DNA from: an uncultured Schlesneria sp.
GTDB taxonomy: Bacteria > Planctomycetota > Planctomycetia > Planctomycetales > Planctomycetaceae
DNA length: 64,000 nucleotides
Assembly (NCBI GenBank): GCA_903834925.1
Contig: CAILLA010000170.1
Location: forward strand, 1-64,000
Direction: 5' to 3'
Every line of letters begins with the position of its first letter. Within the stretch, counting starts at the first letter, position 1. A model generated the notes under the pieces. It saw only the letters and a list, made by a program, of their open reading frames with translations. It made no database searches and was not told the origin of the DNA. The position numbers were made by a program, and so were the translations under genes. This document shows positions 1 to 9,518 of this stretch, piece after piece.

Positions 1-104
1 ATACGTCCCGAGTAGAATAGAATTCGCTCGGTGAGAGTTGTTTTTCCCGAGTCGATGTGAGCCGAGATACCGATGTTGCGGACTTTTTCGAGGTTCATGG
101 TCAT
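1..104 (-). CDS. fusA: Elongation factor G, N-terminal part (runs off left edge)
   Basis: Ribosomal translocase GTPase that moves tRNA-mRNA after peptide bond formation. Only 34 codons are in the window, read on the minus strand from ATG at 104; a second ATG lies two codons in. They give [20 protein letters not shown] followed by [14 protein letters not shown], which contains the P-loop (AHIDSGKTT). The [15 protein letters not shown] wording is that of the mitochondrial EF-G1 / spd (spirochaete-planctomycete-delta) EF-G1 group, not the usual bacterial MAHIDAGKTTTTER. No ribosomal protein gene lies upstream, so it is not in a str operon here. The ORF track misses it because it has no stop in the window. 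The EF-G identity is secure; the subtype assignment rests on the short N-terminus. Confidence 0.9.
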   Translation of the reverse strand, partial: MTMNLEKVRNIGISAHIDSGKTTLTERILFYSGR

Positions 105-744
105 GCTATTGATACGCAGTCAGGAAACAGGGCGATCCCAGAGACGTTCTACCGGGACCTATCAGGAAAATGAGAGGTTCAACACGACCTGAGCCAGTAC
201 AGCCAAGGATCATGTCAATGAACCTGCATCAAAAAAGCGGCAGAGATAACGAGTAAACAGTGCCTCGTAAGACGCTCATACGAGAGAGTACGCCAACAGG
301 TTCATCACAGAGAGGCCGCTGCAATGAACCCTAGCGAACTGAGCGAATCGTGCATTCCCGGAGCATGAGCGAGTCCTTAAATTCCGTCGTTAAATCGCGA
401 TCAAATCGTATCAGTACGACGAACTTCCCTCTTCAATTCGAAGACAGCTAACTCGTAGATGCCACATCGGGTGAAACCTGCGACATCGCAGGTGTCTGCG
501 TACTTCATACTGCATTCGTGCAGAGCTCGACATTCATCCGTAAACGTTTCTTTATTCTAGCAGTCGACTTAAAAGACGGGAAGAGCGATTCACGTTCCTT
601 AACAGATTTTTCGCATCAGTCCCAAAATTGGTAAGTACGGCACAACGATCAACGATTTGCGAGATTTCGGTAATACCCCACGAAGGATCGACGCGAATCC
701 AAGCGACAAGTTGACGTTTGCCAGGCAAAATGCACCCGCAATAG
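105..744. other. Long intergenic region, no gene seen
   Basis: About 640 bases between the fusA start and the terminator of the RNA-binding protein gene. No ORF of 60 codons, tRNA fold or recognisable RNA motif was found. It must hold the fusA promoter and leader; no sigma-70 box could be assigned with confidence. Confidence 0.5.
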
Positions 745-780
745 GAAAAACGCCTTCCGGTCGGGACAGAAGGCGTTTTC
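745..780 (-). terminator. Intrinsic terminator of the RRM protein gene
   Basis: Stem GAAAACGCCTTC / GAAGGCGTTTTTC with an 11-base loop. On the minus strand the 3' arm ends in a T run. It starts 28 bases after the RRM gene stop, so it ends that transcript. Confidence 0.75.
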
Positions 781-807
781 CAGTTTTAAGTTGAGCTAAG
801 ACCCGGC

Positions 808-1209
808 TTAGTATCGTCCACCGCCGCCGCCACCGCCGTAGCCGCCGCCACCGCTGCCGCCGCGACCGCCACCACCACCACCGTAGCCGCCACCGCCGCC
901 GCTACGACCGCCACCGCCGTAGCCACCGCCACCGCTGCGACCGCCACCGCCACCACCGCCACCATTTTCACGAGGACGCGCTTCATTAACAGTTAGCGTA
1001 CGGCCTTGGAACTCCGCTCCGTTCAATGCACCGATCGCCGCTTCACCACCATCAGACATTTCCACAAAGCCGAAGCCTCGTGACCGGCCAGTTTCGCGAT
1101 CCGAAACTACTTGAGCCGAGGACACATTGCCATGCTGACTGAAAAGCTCGCGCAAATCATCAGCAGTGCAATTATAAGACAAATTACCTACATACAAATT
1201 CTTGCTCAT
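808..1209 (-). CDS. Glycine-rich RRM RNA-binding protein
   Basis: Small single-stranded RNA-binding protein of the cold-shock/glycine-rich RRM type found in cyanobacteria and planctomycetes. One RRM fills residues 3-80: RNP2 is LYVGNL (5-10) and RNP1 is RGFGFVEM (44-51), with the aromatic residues that stack on RNA bases in place. From about residue 83 the protein is a low-complexity tail of G runs broken by R, S and Y ([10 protein letters not shown] type), which in relatives helps RNA binding and self-association. At 133 aa it is the usual size. It is transcribed alone and ends in its own terminator. RNA targets cannot be told from sequence; roles in cold adaptation or mRNA stability are inferred from the family. 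Confidence 0.93.
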   Translation of the reverse strand: MSKNLYVGNLSYNCTADDLRELFSQHGNVSSAQVVSDRETGRSRGFGFVEMSDGGEAAIGALNGAEFQGRTLTVNEARPRENGGGGGGGGRSGGGGYGGGGRSGGGGGYGGGGGGRGGSGGGGYGGGGGGGRY

Positions 1210-1809
1210 CGTCGTCCTTTGCGAGCCGCTCAGGCTCTCTGAAACAGGTCATAGGCTGCCGCTACCGCGACAGGGAAGATCAAAGCCAAAACAGCGACTG
1301 CAAAACCGCGGCATCGAAAGCAACAACAAAAACTTCCCGACAGTTTTCTTGTTCCAACTGAAGCAAACGGACCTGACTGTAGCCGAGGAGCGTCACCGGA
1401 GTTGACTTACTTGGACGCGACGAGAGAGGACTCAGGACAGCGGCAAAGAAGGAATAACGGTGGGCGAACAGGCATTCATCTTCCTACTCCGGCAAGCCCC
1501 TGCCCGCCGGAGTGGAATGTGTTATTGCACGTTGCGTCAAAAAAGGAAACGCTGATTCATCAGATTTTCCTAGAAAAATTAGACGAAACGGACAAAAAGT
1601 TGCCAGACGACGTTCGACGTAACAGGCAGGAATGTCACTGGAATGAATCTCGACTCAATCAAGACCCTTGATTTTCTGTACAAATGAGGCAGAATACATC
1701 TGGTCACCACAGTGAAGTCACTTAATTGGAGTGAGAATTCAACTCTGGCGATGGAAACACTGCTCCCATCCGCGCTATCTCAGCTCAGCTGAGTATTTTT
1801 CTACCCCCC
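1210..1809. other. Intergenic region, no convincing gene
   Basis: About 600 bases between the divergent RRM gene and the 142-aa secreted protein gene. The two short plus-strand ORFs here (67 and 89 aa) have no recognisable domain, no good ribosome-binding site and unlikely composition. The region should hold both divergent promoters. Confidence 0.5.
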
Positions 1810-1824
1810 AAGGAGCTTCATGTC

Positions 1825-2253
1825 ATGAAAAAGTACGTCCTCAACGCGTTACTGTTGCTGATGGCCTCGGCACAGCTTGTTGGCCTGGCCCAGGATACGA
1901 CCAAGCCAGCCGGAGTAAAGCCGGCGGACAAGCCTGTAACTCCTGTCGTTAAGCCGACAGAAAAACCTGTAGAAAAGCCTGCGGAAGGCAAATCAACGGA
2001 AAAGGCAGAAGAAAAAAAAACCACGAATCGTTTGCCCAGTAACTATGGCAAACTTGCTCTTACAGACGCTCAGAAGTCAAAAATTTATGGTGTTCAAGAC
2101 AAACACGAAAAAGAAATCGACGGATTGAATGAAAAATTGAAAGCAGCGAAAGCAAAACGCGATGCAGAAATCGAAGCTGTTCTGACACCAGCCCAAAAGA
2201 AAGCTTTGAAGGAAATCATCGATGCAAAAGAGGATGCCAAAGACGGGAAATAA
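1825..2253 (+). CDS. Small secreted Lys/Pro-rich protein with C-terminal helical domain
   Basis: Function unknown. Residues 1-23 form a signal peptide (MKKYVLNALLLLMASAQ then LVGLAQ). Residues 24-67 are a repetitive linker of KP, KPVEKP and EKAEEKK steps. Residues 70-142 are charged helices with LALTDAQKSKIYGVQDK and VLTPAQKKALKE, the same layout as the LTXXQ/Spy-CpxP-like periplasmic helices seen twice in the 512-aa protein near 33 kb. AAGGAG lies 9 bases before ATG 1825, which fixes the start. A periplasmic or cell-envelope role is likely. It appears monocistronic. Confidence 0.75.
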   Translation: MKKYVLNALLLLMASAQLVGLAQDTTKPAGVKPADKPVTPVVKPTEKPVEKPAEGKSTEKAEEKKTTNRLPSNYGKLALTDAQKSKIYGVQDKHEKEIDGLNEKLKAAKAKRDAEIEAVLTPAQKKALKEIIDAKEDAKDGK

Positions 2254-2583
2254 CCCCTTCTTTTTGCAACCACTACGTTAATTCGAGTTTGCGGGCCAGC
2301 GCAACCAGGGCGAGTCCGGTTAGCACAAAACTTTGGATTTTGATCAAAAGGAATCCAGGTGATGTTGCTGCCCGGCTCGCCTTTGGCATTCCTGGCAGGC
2401 GTGTTTTACACCCGGACGCTTGAAGTTCGCTCGTTTGATCGCTAATTTCCGGCCTCGTCAACGAGCGGGTTGCTTGAGCGCTGAATGTTCGCGCCGCAGT
2501 TGTCCCGTTCAGTCGTCTCGCTTCCGAGCCGGCTTGTTCTGTGTCAGTGGTCGCTACCGCGACCTGGTTTTGAAGGACTTCGC
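2254..2583. other. Leader region of ppdK, no gene seen
   Basis: 330 bases before ppdK. ORFs on both strands here (74 and 122 aa) have no recognisable features, and the track's N-terminal extension of ppdK (from 2485) has no family counterpart. It probably holds the ppdK promoter. Confidence 0.4.
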
Positions 2584-5322
2584 ATGTCGACCAAGTACGT
2601 GTATTTTTTCGGCGACGGTCAGGCCGACGGTGACGCAACAATGAAAAGCCTCCTCGGGGGCAAAGGTGCCAATCTCGCCGAAATGGTTCGAATTGGCCTG
2701 CCTGTTCCAGCGGGATTCACGCTGACAACAGAAGTCTGCACCTATTATTACGCAAACAACCGGACGTTCCCTCCGGAACTCAAGCAGCAAGTTTTCGACG
2801 CACTCAAGAAAGTCGAAAAGTCGATGGGGGCCGAGTTCGGCTCTGCAACCAATCCTTTGCTTTTCTCGTGCCGTTCAGGTGCTCGTGAATCGATGCCTGG
2901 TATGATGGACACGGTACTTAACATCGGGTTGAATGACACGACTGTTGTCGCACTTGCCAAGCAAACCGGAAATGAACGTTCTGCCTGGGACAGCTATCGC
3001 CGGTTCGTACAAATGTACGGCGACGTCGTTCTCGAGCTGAAGCCAAAAGACAAAACCGAAGGGGACCCATTCGAAGTTGCTCTCGAGCACAAGCGAGAAA
3101 AGGCCGGAGTCCAGGAAGATTCGCAATTGTCGGTGGCACAGTTGAAGGAACTGGTCACGGAGTTCAAGCAACTGATCAAGACTCGCGCCGGAAAAGACTT
3201 CCCAACCGATCCGATGGAACAGGTCTGGGGTGCAATCGGTGCCGTCTTCGGTAGCTGGATGAACGACCGAGCAATGGTCTATCGCCGAACTTACGGAATT
3301 CCTCACGAGTGGGGTACAGCCGCCAACGTTCAGGCGATGGTCTTCGGAAACCTGGGTGATGATTGTGCAACCGGGGTCGGACTGACCCGCGATTGTGCTC
3401 TGGGGACACCAGGCTTCTGCGGTGACTACCTGATCAACGCTCAGGGTGAAGACGTCGTTGCAGGGATCAGAACCCCGAAACGAATCGAAGAAACTCTTTC
3501 GAAGGATATGCCTGAATCGTATCAGCAACTGAACGATATCGGTAAGAAACTCGAAAAGCACTACAAAGAAGTTCAGGACATTGAATTCACCATTCAACGC
3601 GGCAAGGTCTACATGCTGCAAACCCGAAACGCCAAGCGGACCGGTTTTGCTGCAGTCCGAATCGCCGTTGATCTGGTCAACGAAGGCTTGATCACCGAAC
3701 AGGAAGCGCTACAGAAACGCCGTATTCCTGCGGACGATCTGGCTCAACTGCTGCAACCGATCTTCGACCCGGCTTCAAAAACCACGGCCACAAAGGAAGG
3801 CCGATTCCTTGCCAAGGGGATCAACGCCGGTCCAGGCGCCGCGTCGGGCGTGATCTGCCTGTTCGCCGACGAAGCAGAAAAGTTCCACGAAAAGAACCCT
3901 AACGTTGACATCGTTCTTGTTCGAAAAGAAACGAGCCCGGAAGACCTTCGCGGAATGAAAGCCGCCAAGGGGATTCTGACAGCAACCGGTGGTGCCAGCT
4001 CGCACGCGGCACTGGTCAGCCGTCAGATGGGTAAGGCTTGTATCGTTGGTTGCTCGGCAATTGACGTGGATTACACCACCAACACGGTTAAGGTTGCGGG
4101 GAAGACGCTCAAGTCAGGCGACTTCATTTCGATGGACGGTTTCACTGGCGAAGTCTTCGAAGGCAAGGTTCAAACCAAGGCTAGCGAAGTCATCCAGGTT
4201 CTGGTCCAGAAGACATTGAAACCAGAAGAGTCTGAAACCTTCCGACGCTATTCACAACTGATGGGTTGGGTCGACAAGTATCGCAAGCTGCGAGTGCGAA
4301 CCAACGCCGACACACCTGGACAAGCTGATGAAGCGGTCGCCTTTGGTGCTGAAGGGATCGGACTCTGCCGAACCGAGCACATGTTCTTCGATCATCTCGA
4401 CGAAATCCGTCATATGATCGTCTGTGAGACCAAGGAGACCCGTGAAAAGGCTCTTGCCAAGCTGCTCCCATTCCAGCGAGCTGACTTCGCAGGATTGTTC
4501 CGCAGCATGAACGGTCGTCCCGTGACGATCCGTCTGCTCGATCCACCCCTGCACGAGTTCCTCTCGGATCGCCATCTCGAAGAACAGCCCGATCTTGCTT
4601 CCAAGCTGGCCAGTTGGACCGGCAGTACGATCGACGCTGTAAAACGACGCGTCGAAGAACTGCACGAAGCGAATCCGATGCTTGGTCACCGCGGTTGCCG
4701 TCTCGGGATCGTTTATCCCGAAATCACGGCGATGCAGGCCCGAGCCATCTTCGAAGCCGCAGTGCTTGTGAAGAAGGAAGGGATCAGCGTTGTTCCTGAA
4801 GTGATGGTTCCTCTCGCCGGATTCTTGACCGAGTTCAAGAATCAGGAAAAGATCATTCGCGCAGAAGCGGAAGCGGTCTTCAAGGAAACTGGCGTTTCGC
4901 TGGAATATCTCGTCGGCACGATGATCGAAGTTCCTCGGGCTGCAGTCCGAGCCGACCAGATCGCAACGGCTGCTGAGTTCTTCAGCTTCGGCACCAACGA
5001 CTTGACCCAGACGACGCTCGCCATCAGCCGCGACGATTACGGGCCATTCATTGGTTTCTACCGTGAAAACGACATCATCCCGAACGATCCGTTCCAGACG
5101 ATCGATCAAGAAGGTGTCGGCGACATCATGCGGATCGGTGTCGATCGTGGCCGTTCCACTCGACCTGATCTGAAGATCGGGATTTGTGGCGAACACGGTG
5201 GAGATCCGGCATCGGTCATGTTCTGCCACGATATCGGGCTGAACTACGTCAGTTGCTCTCCACGCCGTGTCCCAGTAGCAAGGTTGGCAGCAGCCCAGCA
5301 AGCCCTAGCCAGCAGCAAATAA
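2584..5322 (+). CDS. ppdK: Pyruvate, phosphate dikinase
   Basis: Cytoplasmic enzyme interconverting pyruvate + ATP + Pi and phosphoenolpyruvate + AMP + PPi, linking glycolysis and gluconeogenesis. With the start at ATG 2584 (GAAGGAC just upstream; [12 protein letters not shown]) it is 912 aa, the normal length. The ATP-grasp region comes first ([29 protein letters not shown]). The swivelling phosphohistidine domain has [13 protein letters not shown] with His474. The C-terminal TIM barrel has the [18 protein letters not shown] and [12 protein letters not shown] motifs, with the catalytic Cys at 868. The track start at 2485 adds 33 residues not found in the family and is rejected. It is a single gene closed by a strong terminator. 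Lineages using PPi-dependent glycolysis rely on this enzyme; the direction in vivo cannot be told. Confidence 0.97.
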   Translation: MSTKYVYFFGDGQADGDATMKSLLGGKGANLAEMVRIGLPVPAGFTLTTEVCTYYYANNRTFPPELKQQVFDALKKVEKSMGAEFGSATNPLLFSCRSGARESMPGMMDTVLNIGLNDTTVVALAKQTGNERSAWDSYRRFVQMYGDVVLELKPKDKTEGDPFEVALEHKREKAGVQEDSQLSVAQLKELVTEFKQLIKTRAGKDFPTDPMEQVWGAIGAVFGSWMNDRAMVYRRTYGIPHEWGTAANVQAMVFGNLGDDCATGVGLTRDCALGTPGFCGDYLINAQGEDVVAGIRTPKRIEETLSKDMPESYQQLNDIGKKLEKHYKEVQDIEFTIQRGKVYMLQTRNAKRTGFAAVRIAVDLVNEGLITEQEALQKRRIPADDLAQLLQPIFDPASKTTATKEGRFLAKGINAGPGAASGVICLFADEAEKFHEKNPNVDIVLVRKETSPEDLRGMKAAKGILTATGGASSHAALVSRQMGKACIVGCSAIDVDYTTNTVKVAGKTLKSGDFISMDGFTGEVFEGKVQTKASEVIQVLVQKTLKPEESETFRRYSQLMGWVDKYRKLRVRTNADTPGQADEAVAFGAEGIGLCRTEHMFFDHLDEIRHMIVCETKETREKALAKLLPFQRADFAGLFRSMNGRPVTIRLLDPPLHEFLSDRHLEEQPDLASKLASWTGSTIDAVKRRVEELHEANPMLGHRGCRLGIVYPEITAMQARAIFEAAVLVKKEGISVVPEVMVPLAGFLTEFKNQEKIIRAEAEAVFKETGVSLEYLVGTMIEVPRAAVRADQIATAAEFFSFGTNDLTQTTLAISRDDYGPFIGFYRENDIIPNDPFQTIDQEGVGDIMRIGVDRGRSTRPDLKIGICGEHGGDPASVMFCHDIGLNYVSCSPRRVPVARLAAAQQALASSK

Positions 5323-5403
5323 CCGGCACAGCCGGTGTATGCGCGTCGCATGATGGGTTACACGCAGGGAAGTCATTCGCGCGATGACAGCTTTAAATTC
5401 TGA

Positions 5404-5438
5404 AGCCCGGCAATCTCAAGGATTGCCGGGCTTTTTTT
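5404..5438 (+). terminator. Intrinsic terminator of ppdK
   Basis: Perfect 12-bp stem AGCCCGGCAATC / GATTGCCGGGCT, 5-base loop, then seven T. It lies about 80 bases after the ppdK stop. Confidence 0.9.
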
Positions 5439-5555
5439 ACGGCTCATGGGTCGAGTTGCGATGTATTAAATAAAGAAATGTGTTTCGTCAGATTCGAATT
5501 CGGGTTAGGATGAGAATCGTTTTATTCGACCGATACAACGAACGGGGTCACAGCC

Positions 5556-5792
5556 GTGCTCTGTCGTGAAACGTTGGAAATGTACCAGCGGATGACGCCC
5601 GGAGAGCGACTTAAGATTGCTCTTGAGATGATTCGTGAGAACACCCCCAGGCTTTTTCGCGGAACCGAGGCAGAGATTGACCGACGGTTTGAAATCCTCC
5701 GCTTGCAAAACGACGAACGCAATCGAAACATGCTCACGGCGATTGCTAAGACTCGTGACACGCCTGTTGACCCTCATGCGTCTGAGAAATAA
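5556..5792 (+). CDS. Small conserved hypothetical protein
   Basis: Unknown function, 78 aa, soluble and highly charged. It contains EMYQRMTPGERLKIALEMIR and FEILRLQNDERNRNMLTAI, a pattern I recall from small planctomycete proteins often encoded beside nucleotidyltransferase-like or toxin-type partners; no such partner is present here. The start is GTG 5556 or ATG 5580, eight codons later. It is predicted to be all-helical. It stands alone between ppdK and the RDD protein. Confidence 0.6.
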   Translation: MLCRETLEMYQRMTPGERLKIALEMIRENTPRLFRGTEAEIDRRFEILRLQNDERNRNMLTAIAKTRDTPVDPHASEK

Positions 5793-5930
5793 GCAGATTC
5801 GGCTGAGATGACGTGCAAAGAGGGCATCCGTTCCAGATAGTATCGCTGACGTGATCGGAATTAGTGTTGATCGCGGCCGATCCCAAGCTACCCGATACGA
5901 CCTGAGTCAAATTGAACGAAAGTCGTGAAG

Positions 5931-7673
5931 ATGTCGAATGACAAATCAGGGTATGCCATCGCTGTCTGCTTCCTGACATTTCTCCTGTCTATCCCTTCTG
6001 GATATTTCTTCTATCAAGTTGGTTTGAGTGTTTTCTGGACTGTTCAAGGGGGCGCGCCGCTTCTTCCTTCGATTCCTGGATCCGGTCAATACCATACCAG
6101 CTACAGCGATTTCAGTTATGCCGAGCTCTGGCGAGATCACTTTGTCCTAGTTCGACCCGATCGCGAAAAAATCATGGCCGAACTGGCGACGGGTGGCTTT
6201 CGCATCGCCTTTGATTGGAAAGTCACTTTGATTGACCCCGAATCGGGTACTTCAAAAGAATCCGGATGGGAATTGAGCGGAGACACTCACTACAGTACCA
6301 AAGTGGTCAGAGATCGCCTGCTGTTCTTCGGCAGCAAACAACAGTTTGAAGTGATCGATGATGTCGTTCAGCCCGCAGATTTCCCCTTTGAATATGATTC
6401 GGCAATCGTTCTGGATAACGAGATCGCTGGAATTCATTGGCACCCTCAACTGGAAAAACTCGTTGTCACCCGACGAAAACCGGAGGGATGGGTCGAGGAT
6501 AGTTTTGTTGTGCACCCAGCGGAAGATCGGGTTCAGCACCCGATCAACGCACCCGGAATACCAGTATTGAAATGCATTTGTCGCGACGATCAGATCTATG
6601 CGTTTCTGAAAACGCGCAATCACTTGTTCTTTCGCGAGGGGCTTCAGTTTCAAAAGATTGACGATCAGGGACAACCGATCCCTTTGGAAAGCGGCGAGTC
6701 TGAATCCAACTCGGACGACGAAGAATACGCAGGCTGGTCGCTCGTCCCAAAGGAAACTGTCGATCCGGATTCGGTAGAACATCAATATGGTACGCTGTTC
6801 GAAGGGAAACCTGCAGCGTTGATCGTCGATCAAGTGAGCACAGGCTATCCGGTTGGCCATTTTTTCAAATTCAACGGTAACGAATGGTCCGAGATCGCGT
6901 CCCTGCCGTTCCCGTTTGGATCGAATAATTTTCGAGTGCTCACCCGTTCCGGCGATCACCCCCCCTATGTTGTCGCCACAACATCGACTGGAACCGGGTT
7001 TGCCTATGTGGTCGAACCGCCGGGCTTTCGACGGATTGAACGAACAGGTCCCGGTGAAACCTGGAAATCCGTTCGTCGAGACCTGATCGTCCATTTCGCT
7101 GCACCAGCGATTGCAATCGTGCTGAGCCTGTTACCGGGATTCGCAATCTGGCTGCTCATGATGTGGATTACGGATCCCCATTATGAATTTGGAATTCAAT
7201 CCGTACGACTGGCGCCGCTTGGCCGTCGAGGGCTCGCACGGCTCATCGACTTTGCCTGGATTGTACTTTTACCCCTTGCCGTCGGTTCGATCTGGATGTG
7301 CGACTTCGATTGGCTTTCTTTAGCGGAATCAATCGAACTGAAACTCGACCATCCGACGTTACACACCGCTTACCATGTGCTGAACACTTTGGTGATTCTG
7401 CTGATTGTGGAAACCCTGTTTCTGGTCGTCATTCAGGGTTGCTGCGGAATTACCCCAGGGAAATGGCTTTGCGGTCTGCGCACCCTTCGAACCACTTTGC
7501 GCCCATGCGGCATAGCCCGCAGCCTTGTCCGAGAGGTGATGCTGGTCGCCGAAACATTCCAGTTGATCTGTTGGCTCCCCCCGATGTTGAGCATCGCGCT
7601 CACGAACCAACGACAACGCCTGGGAGATTTGGTGGCCGACACAATTGTCGTCGAAACCAAATCACGTACATGA
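5931..7673 (+). CDS. RDD-family membrane protein with large N-terminal extracytoplasmic region
   Basis: Inner-membrane protein of unknown role. A transmembrane segment at residues 8-30 is followed by about 350 residues of beta-rich, possibly propeller-like sequence (repeated W, G and charged strands such as ELWRDHFVLVRPDREK). A second membrane segment follows (FAAPAIAIVLSLLPGFAIWLL), then an RDD domain of about 150 residues: GRRGLARLIDFAWIVLLPLA with the R and D that name the family, GITPGKWLCGLR, and RQRLGDLVADTIVV. RDD domains are proposed to take part in transport (some as Na+/H+ exchange), but most are uncharacterised. Start is ATG 5931; GTG 5925 two codons upstream is also possible. Confidence 0.75.
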   Translation: MSNDKSGYAIAVCFLTFLLSIPSGYFFYQVGLSVFWTVQGGAPLLPSIPGSGQYHTSYSDFSYAELWRDHFVLVRPDREKIMAELATGGFRIAFDWKVTLIDPESGTSKESGWELSGDTHYSTKVVRDRLLFFGSKQQFEVIDDVVQPADFPFEYDSAIVLDNEIAGIHWHPQLEKLVVTRRKPEGWVEDSFVVHPAEDRVQHPINAPGIPVLKCICRDDQIYAFLKTRNHLFFREGLQFQKIDDQGQPIPLESGESESNSDDEEYAGWSLVPKETVDPDSVEHQYGTLFEGKPAALIVDQVSTGYPVGHFFKFNGNEWSEIASLPFPFGSNNFRVLTRSGDHPPYVVATTSTGTGFAYVVEPPGFRRIERTGPGETWKSVRRDLIVHFAAPAIAIVLSLLPGFAIWLLMMWITDPHYEFGIQSVRLAPLGRRGLARLIDFAWIVLLPLAVGSIWMCDFDWLSLAESIELKLDHPTLHTAYHVLNTLVILLIVETLFLVVIQGCCGITPGKWLCGLRTLRTTLRPCGIARSLVREVMLVAETFQLICWLPPMLSIALTNQRQRLGDLVADTIVVETKSRT

Positions 7674-7934
7674 ATTGATTCGAAATAAGAAGCCGAGCAC
7701 TGGCAAATGATTGCCGGAATTCTCTCGTTTCAAAGCGTTTGACTTTACACGTCAATTATTTCGGTTTCCTTCACGATTTGTTCATCAATGGCGCATAGAC
7801 TCGACCAATGAATCATTTAACCAACGGCGACTTTGAAACGTGAGCACTGCCACGTTCGTTTGCGGATGGCGTCATTCAATCGTTCGTCGCTTTCAAGGGG
7901 CGTTCATAAAACTGATGATAAAGGAAGATCCTCA

Positions 7935-8747
7935 ATGAAACGTCGTCACATCATTTCTTGCGCTTTGCAGATTCTGGTCGCAGTTTCCAGCGGCGTTCTA
8001 CTGGCCGAGGACGAATTAAAGACACGGCAACTGCGCGTGATGACTTACAACATTCATCACGGCGAAGGGACTGACCGGCGGATCGATCTTGAGCGAATCG
8101 CTAAGGTCATTCGAGATGCAAAACCGGATCTCGTGGCACTTCAGGAGGTCGACAAAAATGTCAAACGATCAGGAGAGGTTGACCAAACCAGTGAATTGGC
8201 TCAACTGACACAAATGAACGGCCGGTTCGGAAAGCAGATTCCGTACGAAGGAGGTGATTACGGACAAGCAGTGCTCTCCCGCTTTCCGGTATCAGAGTTA
8301 ACGGTTCATTGGCTTCCGGGGGAGCCGGAACGGCAACGCCGGATTGCTGTGGCTGGGGTTGTTGATCTTGGCAACCGAAAAGTTGTTTTTGCGTCAACAC
8401 ATTTGCATCACAACAACGTCGAGTTTCGTGAGCAACAGGCGACTGCCTTGAATGATTTGTTTCGAGATTCCGAACATCCCGTCATTCTCGCCGGAGATCT
8501 TAACGCCTATCCCGAAAGCCGGGTGCTTGAGATCTTGGAACAACGCTGGACCAACACGACTGCGAAAACCACAAATTGCTTCACATTTCCCGCAGTGGTC
8601 CCAAAACATCAGATTGATTATGTCATGTACCAACCTCAACTCACCACCCGATTGATCTCCAGGAAAGCTGTCGTCATCAACGAATCCTTAGCGTCCGACC
8701 ATTGCCCTCTGTTAGTGGAATTCTCAGTTTCCGATTCCGTCGATTGA
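7935..8747 (+). CDS. Exported endonuclease/exonuclease/phosphatase family protein
   Basis: Metal-dependent phosphoesterase of the EEP (DNase I-like) fold; the substrate (nucleic acid, phosphoinositide or sphingomyelin-like lipid) cannot be assigned. Start ATG 7935 is preferred to the track's 7833: AAGGAAG precedes it and it gives a signal peptide (MKRRHIISCALQILVAVSSG then VLLAED). Family motifs in order: RVMTYNIHHGEG, DLVALQEVD (metal Glu), GDYGQAVLSRFP, FASTHLHHNN, ILAGDLNAYPES and ASDHCPLLVEF (catalytic Asp-His). At 270 aa it is the usual size for the secreted group. It is monocistronic and probably acts outside the cytoplasm. Confidence 0.9.
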   Translation: MKRRHIISCALQILVAVSSGVLLAEDELKTRQLRVMTYNIHHGEGTDRRIDLERIAKVIRDAKPDLVALQEVDKNVKRSGEVDQTSELAQLTQMNGRFGKQIPYEGGDYGQAVLSRFPVSELTVHWLPGEPERQRRIAVAGVVDLGNRKVVFASTHLHHNNVEFREQQATALNDLFRDSEHPVILAGDLNAYPESRVLEILEQRWTNTTAKTTNCFTFPAVVPKHQIDYVMYQPQLTTRLISRKAVVINESLASDHCPLLVEFSVSDSVD

Positions 8748-8896
8748 ATAGTCACCCGATAAGAGAAGTGGATTGGTTCCGCACAGCTAGCCTCTTAAAA
8801 AACACAGCCTGTGGCTTTGTCGTCGTGAAAGGATATGACGATTCAAAGGCGTGCTTTCAAATACCGCCAACCGATTTCAGGATCAAAAACGGTATT

Positions 8897-9361
8897 CTAT
8901 TTCAAATCGATTGAAAGGTCCGTCGCACCGGACGGCGCGATTTCTAACGCCAGACCCGAGGTTTTGACGTTCGCGTATTTTGAATCAATCTTAATGGACG
9001 GCGGAGCAGGAGGCGTGTACCCGGAAACGGGTCCATCGTTTCCCGGATGATCTGCGGGATCTCCCACGTAGACGATCGCCACTTGATGCGTACCGGCGAC
9101 TGCACCGTCATCGGTATTATTCGTACCGAGTACGAAATGACCTTCTTCATCAGTCAGCCCGATCGCGGGCCGTTCATCTTCCGGAAAAACCTTGACTTCA
9201 TGGAAAGCCAAAGGCCTACCCTGGTAAGTCAGGATTCCGGCCGCAGCCACTGTAGGGACATGTTTGCCTGTCGGAACGCTTTCCCCGCAACCCGTGACAA
9301 CGACGACGAATGCCATACCGAGCGCCACAACGAATCTCGATGACACGCTTTGAATTCTCAT
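8897..9361 (-). CDS. Lipoprotein with carboxypeptidase-regulatory-like (transthyretin-type) domain
   Basis: Small secreted lipoprotein of the kind that follows DUF1559 genes in planctomycetes. The signal peptide ends in a lipobox (VVVTGCG, Cys at about 25). The body is one beta-sandwich: GILTYQGRPLAFHEVKVFPE, then DEEGHFVLGTNN and GTHQVAIVYVGD. The gene lies 157 bases downstream of the DUF1559 gene on the same strand, with a weak hairpin between them, so co-transcription is likely but not certain. A surface role alongside the pilin-like protein is inferred from this very common pairing. Confidence 0.8.
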   Translation of the reverse strand: MRIQSVSSRFVVALGMAFVVVVTGCGESVPTGKHVPTVAAAGILTYQGRPLAFHEVKVFPEDERPAIGLTDEEGHFVLGTNNTDDGAVAGTHQVAIVYVGDPADHPGNDGPVSGYTPPAPPSIKIDSKYANVKTSGLALEIAPSGATDLSIDLK

Positions 9362-9447
9362 CTTTTATACTTTGCCTCTGGGCCGATCTGACACCAATAA
9401 TTTTTGAAGATTCGAAACGGTAGAGAACGACTGGCAGAAAGCAAGCA

Positions 9448-9479
9448 GCGCAAGTCTGGGAATCAATCCAAACTTGCGC
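9448..9479 (-). terminator. Hairpin between DUF1559 gene and lipoprotein gene
   Basis: 8-bp stem GCGCAAGT / ACTTGCGC with a 16-base loop and no clear T run. It could be a weak or partial terminator, or an mRNA-stabilising element. Confidence 0.35.
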
Positions 9480-9518
9480 CGTTCTTGCAGTCAATGCTAC
9501 TCGACCAATCGCTTAAGA

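Noticed and set aside
786-986. 66-aa Ala/Val ORF on the minus strand
   Set aside because: Frame shadow of the glycine-rich tail of the RRM protein gene.
1202-1671. 67- and 89-aa plus-strand ORFs
   Set aside because: No ribosome-binding site, no recognisable domain, poor composition.
2485-2583. 33-residue N-terminal extension of ppdK
   Set aside because: No family counterpart; ATG 2584 has the ribosome-binding site and the conserved start.
4252-5301. 349-aa ORF antisense to ppdK
   Set aside because: Shadow of a strongly conserved gene with biased codon use.
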